This document shows, one piece after another, positions 17,614 to 26,141 of a stretch of 64,000 nt of DNA. Both the position numbers and the translations under genes were made by a program. The DNA is from Paenibacillus beijingensis (GTDB taxonomy: Bacteria > Bacillota > Bacilli > Paenibacillales > Paenibacillaceae): NCBI RefSeq assembly GCF_000961095.1, contig NZ_CP011058.1, positions 2,013,001 through 2,077,000 of the forward strand, given 5' to 3'. The first letter of the stretch is position 1; each line of letters starts with the position of its first letter. Under the pieces are notes generated by a model, which was not told where the DNA came from, ran no database searches, and was given only the letters and a program-made list of their open reading frames with translations.

Positions 17614-18327
17614 TTAAGACCCTCTTGTAACGGTGAGCGGCTCTTGGTCTACGGAAGCGATGCTTACCCCGGGCTTAAAGACCGAGCTTACATGTTCCAG
17701 CAGCGTCCCTTCGGATTCGGCACTTGCAGGAATATAGTCGGCATTGGCTGTCGACTCGCTCGGATCGGTGCCGACGGCGATTTCACCGGTATAAAGCACA
17801 CGGTTTTCCCAGAAAATATTGCCTTCGACTTTATAAACGTAAGTACCGGGTTCGACCGCCCGGCCGGAGTCATCGGTGCAGTTCCAGTACAAGACGTGCT
17901 CTCCGGGTTCCTGCTGGGGGAGGCTCACGCGCTCGATTTCCGCTTCCGATGCCTGTTCCCAGTTTGCCGCTTTACGCCATTCCGGAAGGCTTTCCGGTCT
18001 CTTTCTGTAACCGCCGCCGGCCGTAAAACTCGATGCGCGCAGCGTCGTGACGTAGTTGCCGCTCTGATCTTCAATCCAAATGGCAATCTGATTGCTGGCA
18101 AGCTGATTCAGATGGTTGAGCTGGTAGCGGATGTCTACGAGTCCGAGGGTTTTAACTTCAGGGATGCCGGATGATGTCCCGGCCGTCTCATGAGCGGAAG
18201 CAGCAATGCCCGAAGGGGAGGGCGAGGCGGAGAAAGGATTGTCTGTATAAGCAAAATTGGACATGCCCGAGATGATGATAACACCGGCTCCAACGGTTCC
18301 GACAACGGGGATCAGCACTTTTTTCAT
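17614..18327 (-). CDS. DUF2271 domain secreted protein
   Basis: A 237-residue protein with an N-terminal membrane anchor or signal (residues 4-22) and an extracytoplasmic DUF2271-type domain. Typical features are the beta strand with IAIWIEDQSGNYVTTL, the PEWRKAA segment and YWNCTDDSGR...PGTYVYKVE. DUF2271 genes are often found with apbE and heme-membrane proteins, and may be redox proteins. I do not see the usual S/T-G-A-T flavinylation motif. It is the first gene of the three-gene operon; a TATAAT-type promoter is seen near 18385 on the minus strand. Confidence 0.72.
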   Translation of the reverse strand: MKKVLIPVVGTVGAGVIIISGMSNFAYTDNPFSASPSPSGIAASAHETAGTSSGIPEVKTLGLVDIRYQLNHLNQLASNQIAIWIEDQSGNYVTTLRASSFTAGGGYRKRPESLPEWRKAANWEQASEAEIERVSLPQQEPGEHVLYWNCTDDSGRAVEPGTYVYKVEGNIFWENRVLYTGEIAVGTDPSESTANADYIPASAESEGTLLEHVSSVFKPGVSIASVDQEPLTVTRGS

Positions 18328-18473
18328 CGGTGTTCACTCCAATCCAAAAAAGCTGTTTATCTATGAAAAACACTTTTGACATTATTATACCGCAAATTCC
18401 CAGCCGCCGCGCCTGGTCTCGATTCGCCTTGATATTTCGCTTCCTCCGTTCGTCGCCGAATCGTGCAAACGCA

Positions 18474-18513
18474 AACGGAAAGAAGCCCACGGACAACAGC
18501 AGTCCGTGAGCCT
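18474..18513 (-). terminator. Terminator after the glycosyltransferase pair
   Basis: On the minus strand, GGCTCACGGAC pairs with GTCCGTGGGC around a 7-base loop, followed by TTCTTT. Confidence 0.75.
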
Positions 18514-18519
18514 GATAGG

Positions 18520-19644
18520 TCATTTCGACTTCCGAATCACCTTTTCCACAGCTTGTTTCATGGTGCGCCCCGCACGATTCCAGGAATGGTGAAGCGCATC
18601 GCGCCTGCCCTGCCGCCCTTTCTTCTTGCACAGCGCCTTATCGCTGTAAGCGGCTCTCATCTGCTTCTTCAAGCTGCCGAGATCCGCCTCCGCCCAGCGC
18701 TGGTCTTTCTGCGCGAATATATCGCTGAAAGTGCGGGATATCGACGCTTTGCCCTTCATGCCGGAAGCCGGATTTCGTAATTTATACCGGACAAAAAAGG
18801 CGTTCTTCTTCGTCAAAAAGTCCATATGTCCGCCCCAGCCCGTCGCGATGACGGGAACACCGCTCGCCAGCGATTCGAGAAACGGCAGGCCGACGCCTTC
18901 CCCCCGGGTAGGCAGCACGAATACATCGCCGAGCGTATAAATTCCTTTCAGCTGCGACTTGCTCATGCGCCGGGCTCTGATGACGAGCGGGGCCGTTTTT
19001 TTACGGATGCCGAGTCTTTTTTTATAGGCCTTCACCTTTTTGCGGATCCAGCGCTCGTCTTCACGCTTCCCGTATCCGTCCGTTTTAATGACGAGCGCCG
19101 CCCGGTCGGCCGCGGAGAATTCTTCCCAATAAGCGCGCAGCAAAGTCTCCGGGTTTTTGCGGTGCTGAAAGCCGAATACGGATACAAAAACGAACCGCCT
19201 CTTTGCCTTCTTCACGCGCAGCTTACGGTTGCGGGGCGAGAACGTCCGCGTGTTCACACCGTGGGGAACGAGAAAGACCGGCACTTTGACGCCGCTGTTT
19301 CGCATCGCCCGCTTGTTCTGCTCCGAAGGAACAAATACGGCGTCGAAGCGGTTCATATAAGGGCGCCAAAGGTCCGGAATCCGGGTCGTTTCCCACACCG
19401 TGTTCAGGATAATGCGGTCGAACCGCTTTCGTTCTTTGCGGAAGTTAAGCGTATGGGGCGGGTAATGGTAGATCAGCACGGTCTTTTTTTTCCTTATGCC
19501 CGCTTTGGAAGAGCCCTTCCGGGATTTGCCGACCTCAACCTCCACCCCCTGCCTCCGCAGTGCCTTCACGTACTCCCGGCTCGCGATACCAAGACCGCTG
19601 CCCTTATGCACAGGCCCTCTCCATACGACTTTGTAAGCGCTCAT
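18520..19644 (-). CDS. Glycosyltransferase family 1/4, very basic
   Basis: A 374-residue GT-B fold glycosyltransferase. The C-terminal donor site shows GEGVGLPFLES (E-x7-E) and then SGVPVIATGWGGHMDF, the retaining GT4 signature. The N-terminal half has the acceptor-side VWRGPVHKGSGLG loop. The whole protein is unusually rich in Lys and Arg, about one residue in five, with a KAIKRKK-like tail. It overlaps the upstream DUF6492 gene by 4 bases. Likely adds a sugar to a cell-surface or spore glycan or glycoprotein; the acceptor is unknown. Confidence 0.85.
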   Translation of the reverse strand: MSAYKVVWRGPVHKGSGLGIASREYVKALRRQGVEVEVGKSRKGSSKAGIRKKKTVLIYHYPPHTLNFRKERKRFDRIILNTVWETTRIPDLWRPYMNRFDAVFVPSEQNKRAMRNSGVKVPVFLVPHGVNTRTFSPRNRKLRVKKAKRRFVFVSVFGFQHRKNPETLLRAYWEEFSAADRAALVIKTDGYGKREDERWIRKKVKAYKKRLGIRKKTAPLVIRARRMSKSQLKGIYTLGDVFVLPTRGEGVGLPFLESLASGVPVIATGWGGHMDFLTKKNAFFVRYKLRNPASGMKGKASISRTFSDIFAQKDQRWAEADLGSLKKQMRAAYSDKALCKKKGRQGRRDALHHSWNRAGRTMKQAVEKVIRKSK

Positions 19645-20465
19645 CGGCTTCTCTTCACCGCTTTCCTGTAGTATCCTTTCCGCTGATGGAAGGAGATGGA
19701 GCGGTACCTGCCCGCCAGCCGGCTGATCCGCCCGGGTGTCAACTGCCTGACGCTTATCGGCAAGCTCTTGTTCAGCGCCTTCTTCAGCAGCAGTCCGCCC
19801 GGACTCTGGGTGTAAAGGAAATTGCCGTACGTTTCGAATTCGGAGAAACCGAACTGCTTCGATTTGTCGATGCTATGCAAAATTGCGGAATACCATTTGA
19901 CCCGGTGGTTGGACTCAATCGCCTTTTTCAGCTGCGCCAGCTTCGACTTCTCAAACAGCATATAGTGGGTGACGAAAGAGGTCGGCTTTGGGGCTCTGCG
20001 CTTCAGCAGCCTCCGGTACGTGTTGAAATATTCCGGCTGGCTCCAGCTGCGGCAGTAAACGATCGTCTTCCCGTCTTTGCGGAAGCGGTGCGGGCGGATC
20101 AATACCGTGTCCGCATCGATAACAAGGAAATAATTGGATGAACAGATCGTATCGCCGCTCAGCTTGAGCAACTGCTGAAACAGCCAGCCGGACCGGTCCC
20201 ATGTGCGGGAACGGTAATGAATATGCTTTTTCGTAATCGGAAGAACGCTGTTCTCATTTACAAACGTATAGCCCTTCCGCCGGCACAGCTCCGTGATCCG
20301 TTTGCGGTTCGGAGCGACAATCAGAATGTTGCCGATCGGATGCTTGACGTGTTTTTTAACCGCACTCACAACATAGGGAAGCGTCGTTAAATCTTTTTCG
20401 ATCGCCGGGATCAAAACATCTATTTGGGCGCTGCTGCTCAGCTGACTCTTCATCGGAAGCGGCAT
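19641..20465 (-). CDS. DUF6492 family, glycosyltransferase-like protein
   Basis: A 274-residue protein with a GT-A-like start (IDVLIPAIEKDLTTLPYVV) and the central YFLVIDADTVLIRP, where D-x-D (DAD) would bind the metal-nucleotide sugar. The middle contains WDRSGWLFQQLLKL, typical of DUF6492 proteins. Highly basic toward the C-terminus. Start ATG 20465 has GGAG 8 bases upstream. Coupled to the following glycosyltransferase by overlap, so both probably act on the same glycan. Confidence 0.75.
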   Translation of the reverse strand: MPLPMKSQLSSSAQIDVLIPAIEKDLTTLPYVVSAVKKHVKHPIGNILIVAPNRKRITELCRRKGYTFVNENSVLPITKKHIHYRSRTWDRSGWLFQQLLKLSGDTICSSNYFLVIDADTVLIRPHRFRKDGKTIVYCRSWSQPEYFNTYRRLLKRRAPKPTSFVTHYMLFEKSKLAQLKKAIESNHRVKWYSAILHSIDKSKQFGFSEFETYGNFLYTQSPGGLLLKKALNKSLPISVRQLTPGRISRLAGRYRSISFHQRKGYYRKAVKRSR

Positions 20466-20569
20466 CTCTTCATCTCCAGTTGGGAAGGTTTCGAATCATC
20501 ATATGCCGCTTTAGGCGAAAATGAATGGGTGGGCGTCCAAGAGCGAGAAAGCGCCGTTCTAGGAGATAT

Positions 20570-20599
20570 TTGTCAAATAACAAATTAAGGGACTATAAT
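20570..20599 (+). promoter_or_regulatory. Promoter of the butanediol dehydrogenase gene
   Basis: TTGTCA (20570-20575) and TATAAT (20594-20599) with an 18-base spacer, about 60 bases before the start codon. Confidence 0.7.
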
Positions 20600-20659
20600 A
20601 AAATGGAAAATTGAGAGACGATCAACTTACTAGTGTTCGTTCATAGGAGGGCAACTGCG

Positions 20660-21712
20660 ATGAAAGCACTGCGATGGCATGATGTAAAAGACCTGCGCGT
20701 CGAAACGGTCGAAGAACCTGTCGCGACAAAAGGCAAAGTGAAAATTAAGGTGGAATGGTGCGGCATCTGCGGAAGCGATCTGCATGAATATGTCGCCGGC
20801 CCGATTTTCATCCCGAAGGAGGCGCCCCATCCTCTGAGCGGGGAACAAGCGCCGATTGTGATGGGACACGAATTTTCCGGCCGCGTCGTCGAAGTCGGCG
20901 AAGGGGTGACGAAGGTCAAAGTGAACGACCGCGTCGTCGTGGAACCGATACTGGCATGCGGAGAATGCGCCGCCTGTCGCAAAGGAATGTACAATCTGTG
21001 TGAAAAAATGGGCTTCCACGGCCTTGCCGGCGGCGGCGGCGGCTTCTCGGAGTTTACGGTCGTGAGCGAGCGCATGGTGCACCTGCTGCCGGAGGAACTG
21101 TCCTACGAGCAGGGCGCGCTCGTCGAGCCTTCGGCCGTCGCCTTGTACGCCGTCCGCCAAAGCAAGCTGAAAGTCGGCGACAAGGCGGTCGTGTTCGGCG
21201 CCGGCCCGATCGGCCTGCTCGTCATTGAAGCGCTGCGGGCTGCCGGCGCTTCGGAGATCTATGCCGTGGAGCTGTCCGAAGAACGGAAAGCGAAGGCGGC
21301 GGAGCTCGGCGCCATCGTCCTTGATCCGACGAAGGTCGGCAATGTGGTGGATGAAATCCGGACGCTGACCGGCGGCGGAGCGGACGTCACGTTCGAGGTG
21401 ACCGGCATCGGCCCGGTGCTGAAGCAAAGCATCGACGCCACCAGCCTCGAAGGCGAAACGATTATTGTGAGCATCTGGGAGAAGGAAGCTTCCCTGCAGC
21501 CGAACACGCTCGTACTGCCGCAAAAATCGGTGAAGGGCATCATTGCGTACCGCGACGTGTTCCCGGCCGTTATTTCGCTCATGAAGCAGGGCTACTTCTC
21601 GGCGGACAAGCTCGTTACGAAGCGCATTCACCTGGAAGAAGCCGTCTCGGAAGGCTTCGAAGCGCTGCTGAAAGAAAAAAATCAGGTGAAAATTCTCGTC
21701 AAAGCCGAATAA
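20660..21712 (+). CDS. bdhA: Zinc-dependent 2,3-butanediol dehydrogenase
   Basis: A 350-residue medium-chain dehydrogenase. Catalytic zinc ligands are CGICGSDLHEY (Cys, near residue 37) and GHEFSG (His/Glu, near 70); the structural zinc loop is ACGECAACRKGMYNLC. The nucleotide site is VFGAGPIGLL. Close resemblance to (R,R)-butanediol dehydrogenases such as BdhA, including the HPLSGEQAP insert. It interconverts acetoin and 2,3-butanediol with NAD(H). AGGAGG sits 9 bases ahead of ATG 20660, which is why the 9-codon upstream extension is not used. Single gene with own promoter and terminator. Confidence 0.88.
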   Translation: MKALRWHDVKDLRVETVEEPVATKGKVKIKVEWCGICGSDLHEYVAGPIFIPKEAPHPLSGEQAPIVMGHEFSGRVVEVGEGVTKVKVNDRVVVEPILACGECAACRKGMYNLCEKMGFHGLAGGGGGFSEFTVVSERMVHLLPEELSYEQGALVEPSAVALYAVRQSKLKVGDKAVVFGAGPIGLLVIEALRAAGASEIYAVELSEERKAKAAELGAIVLDPTKVGNVVDEIRTLTGGGADVTFEVTGIGPVLKQSIDATSLEGETIIVSIWEKEASLQPNTLVLPQKSVKGIIAYRDVFPAVISLMKQGYFSADKLVTKRIHLEEAVSEGFEALLKEKNQVKILVKAE

Positions 21713-21738
21713 CCCGCTCTTATTGTTTCTATGAGAAC

Positions 21739-21773
21739 TGCCGCCGACAAAAGCTTTCGGCGGCCGTTTTTAT
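21739..21773 (+). terminator. Terminator after bdhA
   Basis: TGCCGCCGA pairs with TTCGGCGGC around CAAAAGCT, then CGTTTTT. Confidence 0.85.
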
Positions 21774-21909
21774 TCTTTGCGAGCATAATTGTCCCGAGCC
21801 GGTTCAGCCCGTCCAAATGGCCGAAAAGGATCGGGCCTTCGGATAGCCCCCATCTTTGTGGAAGTTGGGAGCTTTTTGACGTTTATAGAGGAGCGCGGCA
21901 TCTGAATCT

Positions 21910-22569
21910 TTAGGAGCTTTGATTTGGAAACAACGAGCCGACAACCAAAGTTAGCGTGTGCCTGTAGACGGTATGGGCGGATTGGACGTCTCCCAAGTGT
22001 CCGCCCATGTAAAGATGAATAACGCCATGGAGTGACCCCCAAAATATACGTATTACGGTTTCCGTGTCATACGGGCCGGGAATCAGTCCTTGCTCTTGCG
22101 CATGGCTGATCACAGTCATTAGTTGCCGCATGGCTGTAACGGTGCCGTGCATGCTTTCCTCGTCCGGTTTGAAATCCGCGAAGGCTCCCCCGAACATCAG
22201 CTTATAATAACTGGAGTATTGCTGCCCGAATTGCCAGAAGGTTTCGCCGAAATTCAGCAAATGCTGTGCCGGATCGTCAGCGTGCGGCGTTCCCTCGAAT
22301 TCGTCAGCGAGAAGCTTGCAGCCATCGAGATACAACTGCTGAGCCAAGCCTTCTTTATTGACAAACAAGCTGTATATGATCTTTGTCGAGCAATCCATTT
22401 TCTGAGCCACTTTACGTACCGTAACGTTTTCCGGTCCTTCTTCTTGAAGGAGTGTTGCGGCGGCGTCCACAACGAGCTTGCGCAAATTTTCTATATTTTG
22501 CAAGCGCGCTTCTTGGTACGTCTTCAACTTTCGTGTGTTCTTTTTGGAGGAGCTGTCTTGGTCGTCCAT
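21910..22569 (-). CDS. TetR family regulator with WHG-type C-terminal domain
   Basis: A ~220-residue TetR protein. The helix-turn-helix is near residues 35-75 (VRKVAQKMDCSTKIIYSLFVNKEG), and the ligand domain carries FWGSLHGVIHLYMGGH, the WHG family mark. The in-frame starts are GTG 22578, ATG 22575 and ATG 22569; AAGG spacing favours 22569. It is divergent from the SDR-MDR-SMP30 operon. Three near-identical 15-base operators lie between (22602, 22741, 22811), so it should repress both itself and that operon. Confidence 0.9.
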   Translation of the reverse strand: MDDQDSSSKKNTRKLKTYQEARLQNIENLRKLVVDAAATLLQEEGPENVTVRKVAQKMDCSTKIIYSLFVNKEGLAQQLYLDGCKLLADEFEGTPHADDPAQHLLNFGETFWQFGQQYSSYYKLMFGGAFADFKPDEESMHGTVTAMRQLMTVISHAQEQGLIPGPYDTETVIRIFWGSLHGVIHLYMGGHLGDVQSAHTVYRHTLTLVVGSLFPNQSS

Positions 22570-22601
22570 ATTCATCACCTTCGGTTAATGCGTTGTCGTT
22601 A

Positions 22602-22616
22602 GGAAACAAAGTTTCC
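22602..22616. promoter_or_regulatory. TetR operator site 1
   Basis: Perfect palindrome GGAAAC-AAA-GTTTCC in front of the tetR gene. It shares the pattern RGWAACANNGTTWCY with two sites near the SDR start. Confidence 0.75.
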
Positions 22617-22701
22617 GACCCTTATAACAAAAATTTTATATAGTTGTTGGACAGTTGTCAATGTGACGATGTCTGTCCCAGATCGTGTTCAAAAATCGAT
22701 A

Positions 22702-22730
22702 TTGACTTTCTGAAAAAGGATGGTTACAAT
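22702..22730 (+). promoter_or_regulatory. Promoter of the SDR operon
   Basis: TTGACT (22702-22707) and TACAAT (22725-22730), 17-base spacer; start near 22737, only a few bases before operator 2. Confidence 0.75.
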
Positions 22731-22740
22731 GGGTTTCATC

Positions 22741-22755
22741 AGAAACAGTGTTACC
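22741..22755. promoter_or_regulatory. TetR operator site 2
   Basis: AGAAACAGTGTTACC, matching the site 1 palindrome at 12 of 15 positions and lying at about +5 of the SDR promoter. It is the inverse of site 3 with one mismatch. Confidence 0.7.
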
Positions 22756-22768
22756 AAAAAGCGCGACG

Positions 22769-22802
22769 ATTCTTAACTCATGCTGGAGTTGAGAATTTTT
22801 TT
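22769..22802 (+). terminator. Terminator-like hairpin inside the SDR operon leader
   Basis: ATTCTTAACTC pairs with GAGTTGAGAAT (11 pairs, one G-T) around a 6-base loop, then six to seven T. It lies between the promoter and the first gene, so it would act as an attenuator rather than as an end of a gene. Confidence 0.7.
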
Positions 22803-22810
22803 GAGAATTC

Positions 22811-22825
22811 GGTAACAATGTTTCT
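22811..22825. promoter_or_regulatory. TetR operator site 3
   Basis: GGTAACAATGTTTCT, the reverse complement of site 2 except for one base, 38 bases before the SDR start codon. Confidence 0.7.
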
Positions 22826-22862
22826 TAAATAAAACATGGAATCCAAAAAGGAGAGTTGCACG

Positions 22863-23705
22863 ATGAACATTCGAGGGAAATGGGCACTCGTCACGGGAGC
22901 TTCTTCCGGAATTGGGGAGCAATTCGCAAGACAATTGGCCGAGCAAGGGGGCAACTTGATACTCGTAGCCCGATCCAAGAACAAGATGGAGAACCTGGCG
23001 TCAGAACTCAAAAAGAAGCATGGCGTCAAAGTGGAGGTTATCGCAATCGATCTTGGGAAAGAGGGCGCGCCCAGCGAGGTGTATCAGCAATGCAAACTTC
23101 TGAAATTGGATGTGGAAGTGCTGGTCAACAATGCAGGCTTTGCTACGCACGGGTTGTTTGAACAATTATCGGGAGTGCGTCAGCATGATGAGGTCATGCT
23201 CAATGTGACCGCTGTTGTCGATATGACCCACTTGTTCCTGCCGGATATGGTGCTCAGAAGCTCGGGTACGGTTATCAATGTGGCTTCGACCGCCGGATTC
23301 CAGCCCCTTCCCTATATGGCCGTTTATGGGGCGACGAAAGCTTTCATCCTCTCGTTTACCCAAGCGTTATGGTGGGAAAACCACAAACGCGGCGTTCAAT
23401 TCTTCACGTTGTGCCCCGGTGCGACGGACACCAGCTTCTTTAATGTCGTAGGCGCGGAAGAAGCCGCCGTCGGCAAGAAAGACACCCCTGAGAGAGTCGT
23501 GCAAGCTGCGCTTCGCGCGTTGAATGATGGGAAGCTGTACGTCGTTCCGGGTACGCAGAATTATTTGGGGACTCAGTTAGGACGATTCATCACCAAAAAA
23601 CGCGGACTTCGGTTTGTCGGCGGCTTGCTTCGTCCGCGCGACGGATCCGCTTACAATAAGAAGACGGTCAATTCATCCGATCTTGCAGGGAGGACAGTTC
23701 AATGA
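22863..23705 (+). CDS. Short-chain dehydrogenase/reductase (SDR)
   Basis: A 280-residue SDR. The cofactor loop TGASSGIG is at residues 10-17, NNAG near 86, the catalytic Ser in NVASTAGF and the Y-x3-K pair in MAVYGATKA. An NADP preference is likely from VARSKNKM after strand 2. It resembles DltE/YqjQ-like SDRs with a longer C-terminus. AAGGAG is 9 bases ahead of ATG 22863; upstream codons are not needed. First gene of an operon with an MDR oxidoreductase (4-base overlap) and an SMP-30-like protein, controlled by the divergent TetR. Substrate unknown. Confidence 0.92.
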   Translation: MNIRGKWALVTGASSGIGEQFARQLAEQGGNLILVARSKNKMENLASELKKKHGVKVEVIAIDLGKEGAPSEVYQQCKLLKLDVEVLVNNAGFATHGLFEQLSGVRQHDEVMLNVTAVVDMTHLFLPDMVLRSSGTVINVASTAGFQPLPYMAVYGATKAFILSFTQALWWENHKRGVQFFTLCPGATDTSFFNVVGAEEAAVGKKDTPERVVQAALRALNDGKLYVVPGTQNYLGTQLGRFITKKRGLRFVGGLLRPRDGSAYNKKTVNSSDLAGRTVQ

Positions 23706-24718
23706 AAGCTATACAACTGACCAACGGCTTCGGCTTTGAAGAATTGTCTTTGCAGGAACTCGAAATACCTGCGCCGGGCCCTAAAGAGGTGCTGGTTCGC
23801 ATGAGGGCAGCTTCTCTGAATTTCCGGGATCTGGTGATCCTCAACGGTATCATGCCGGTCGACATCAAATTTCCGTTCATTCCGCTATCCGACGGAGCGG
23901 GAGAGATTGTGGCCGTCGGCGAAGGCGTAACCAGGTTCCAGGCTGGACAACGTGTGGCGACGAATTTACAGCAGCGTTTCTATGCCGGCAATCCAAGAGC
24001 GGAAGTCTTAAAGAATAGTCTGGGCGGTCCGTTGAACGGAGTAGCGGCAGAATATGTCGTTCTGCATGAAGACGGAATCGTCTCTATACCCGATCACCTC
24101 ACGTATGAGGAGGCCTCTACCTTGCCGATCGCGGCATTGACCGCATGGAGCGGACTCATCGAATACGGGGGCATGCAGGCAGGTGACACGGTGCTGCTTC
24201 AAGGAACAGGCGGCGTCTCCATCTTCGCGCTTCAATTCGCGCAAATGACCGGAGCGCGAGCCATCATCACATCGAGCAGCGACGCCAAGCTGGAGAGGGC
24301 CAAAGCTCTCGGTGCATGGCAAACGATCAATTACACGGAGGTTCCCGATTGGGATAAGGCGGCGTTGGAACTGACCGGCGGCGGCGGCGTCGATTATGTT
24401 CTGGATGTGGGAGGAGCGGGAACGATGGTCAAATCCATCCATTCGCTTCGCGTCGGAGGGACCGTGAGTATGGTCGGGTTCTTGGCGGGCTTATCCATTC
24501 CGGAATTCGATGTCACCACCATCCTGCAGAAAGCCGCAACGGTTCGCGGCAGCCAAGTCGGCAATCGGGATCATTTTGAAAATATGAATCGGGCCATTGG
24601 CATTCATCGCCTGAAACCCGTCGTCGACCAAATATTCTCGCTGGACAGAATTGGAGAAGCATTCGCGCTTCTGGCCGAAGGAAAACAGTATTTCGGTAAA
24701 ATCGTCATCCAAATTTAA
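23702..24718 (+). CDS. Medium-chain NAD(P)-dependent alcohol dehydrogenase/quinone reductase-like
   Basis: A 338-residue MDR enzyme without the cysteine-rich structural zinc loop and without catalytic-zinc Cys/His, so of the zinc-independent type. The N-terminal GroES-like fold has SLNFRDLVILNG; the cofactor site is LLQGTGGVSIFALQFA, followed by ARAIITSSSDAKLERAKALGA. It starts within the stop codon of the SDR gene (ATGA), pointing to coupled translation and a joint pathway. Substrate unknown. Confidence 0.9.
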   Translation: MKAIQLTNGFGFEELSLQELEIPAPGPKEVLVRMRAASLNFRDLVILNGIMPVDIKFPFIPLSDGAGEIVAVGEGVTRFQAGQRVATNLQQRFYAGNPRAEVLKNSLGGPLNGVAAEYVVLHEDGIVSIPDHLTYEEASTLPIAALTAWSGLIEYGGMQAGDTVLLQGTGGVSIFALQFAQMTGARAIITSSSDAKLERAKALGAWQTINYTEVPDWDKAALELTGGGGVDYVLDVGGAGTMVKSIHSLRVGGTVSMVGFLAGLSIPEFDVTTILQKAATVRGSQVGNRDHFENMNRAIGIHRLKPVVDQIFSLDRIGEAFALLAEGKQYFGKIVIQI

Positions 24719-24751
24719 TCTTTCTTATAGGATTGTAGGAGGCTCTCTCTC

Positions 24752-25894
24752 ATGGCTAATACGCCAGATTTAACAGCTAATGCAGCATCAGGCGTGAATC
24801 GTCCGCAACGTTCACGATTAAGAAGGATACGCACTATCTTGTTGATTGTGCTCACCGTGATCCTTCTCGGAATCATCATTTTCGTGCTTGTCCCTTCACC
24901 TGTCGATCCGGTTAAATGGAATGCGCCGACGGGCCCCTCGTTTAAGGATCCGGGTCCGTGGCAAGAGAACAACAAACTCAGCTCGGCCGAACTTGTATCG
25001 GATGCCCCGAAATATCCGGAGTTTCTTACCTTTGACAAGGACGGTACGCTATATACCGGAGATTCCGACGGTAAAATTTACAAGGTTCCTTTCGGCACAG
25101 ACGGCAAACCGCAAGAGGCCCAAGTGTTTGCAGACACCGAAGGGACACCCAATGGGCTTATATTTCATGCCAATGGCAATCTGATTGTTGCTGATATCGA
25201 AAAGGGACTACTATCCATAGACCCATCCGGGAAAATAGAGGTATTGGCCGATCAAGTGGACGGCAAGCCGATCTATTTAGCCAACGAGCTTGATATTGCG
25301 CAGGATGGTTCCATCTATTTCTCGGACACCTCGACCTATGGCCGCGTGTTGTTCAAAGAAATGGCCGAGGGCAAGCCGCATGGACGTTTGCTGAAGTACG
25401 ATCCGGCAATCAAGCGGACGACCGTCCTGTTAGAGGGTCTCTATTTCGCAAACGGAATTGCATTGTCCAGTGACGAAGATTATCGTTATCAGTTGACCAG
25501 ATATTGGCTGAAGGGTCCGAAGCAAGGTACATCCGAAATTTTTACAGACAATCTCGCAGGCTTTCCCGACAACATTTCGCGTGATGAGCAAGGCAATTTC
25601 TGGGTTGGGATCTACACGACTCGCATTTCCTTTGTAGATCAGATGCATGGCAACCCGTGGTTGGCCGGTCTTATGGCCAAAGTGCCGCAGGCGCTGCTGA
25701 ACGGCGCAAGCGCGCCGGTGAAGCATGGGCTTGCTGTGGAGATCAGTCCGGAAGGGAAAGTTGTCGAAAGCTGGCATGATCCGGAAGGCTCGCTGTATGG
25801 CGTCACGACGGCAGTAAGCCATAACGGATATTTATATATAGGAACCGCGCCGGGAGGCAGCCAGGGCGTCTACCGCGTACCATTGACACATTGA
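24752..25894 (+). CDS. SMP-30/strictosidine-synthase-like beta-propeller protein
   Basis: A 380-residue protein with an N-terminal transmembrane anchor (about residues 28-50) and an extracytoplasmic six-bladed propeller. Key segments are TPNGLIFHANGNLIVAD, LANELDIAQDGSIYFSDTS and FANGIALSSDEDYRY, then RYWLKGP. Homologues (strictosidine synthase-like/APMAP) have about eight extra residues, FVLVxET-like, after SSDE; here that strand seems to be missing, perhaps an in-frame deletion that could affect activity. These proteins are calcium-dependent esterases or lactonases. Third gene of the TetR-controlled operon. Confidence 0.82.
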   Translation: MANTPDLTANAASGVNRPQRSRLRRIRTILLIVLTVILLGIIIFVLVPSPVDPVKWNAPTGPSFKDPGPWQENNKLSSAELVSDAPKYPEFLTFDKDGTLYTGDSDGKIYKVPFGTDGKPQEAQVFADTEGTPNGLIFHANGNLIVADIEKGLLSIDPSGKIEVLADQVDGKPIYLANELDIAQDGSIYFSDTSTYGRVLFKEMAEGKPHGRLLKYDPAIKRTTVLLEGLYFANGIALSSDEDYRYQLTRYWLKGPKQGTSEIFTDNLAGFPDNISRDEQGNFWVGIYTTRISFVDQMHGNPWLAGLMAKVPQALLNGASAPVKHGLAVEISPEGKVVESWHDPEGSLYGVTTAVSHNGYLYIGTAPGGSQGVYRVPLTH

Positions 25895-25934
25895 TAAAAT
25901 ACGCCATCGCGTCCGCACTGCGTTTGGAGAATAG

Positions 25935-25968
25935 GCAAGTCCGCGATTCACGTCGCGGACTTGTTGCC
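25935..25968 (+). terminator. Terminator after the SDR-MDR-SMP30 operon
   Basis: GCAAGTCCGCG and CGCGGACTTGTTGC form a strong hairpin 40 bases past the last stop; the T tract is weak. Confidence 0.65.
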
Positions 25969-26141
25969 ATCTAATAATGGTTAAGGGAATCGCCGGTCCC
26001 GTTGATATAGCGGTGACGGACAAGTCCCGAAATCCGGGACGGGAGAGCGCTCTGTCCGCATTCGCGGATCAGATCAAGGAAGATTGTGCGGTTTGACCAC
26101 CGGCTCCACCAGATCATGTTAGCGTTCCCCTGCTCGCTCTA

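Noticed and set aside
26000..26100. Short inverted repeats such as CCCG..CGGG in the gap after the SMP-30 operon
   Set aside because: Stems are short and no T run follows; no regulatory meaning could be supported.
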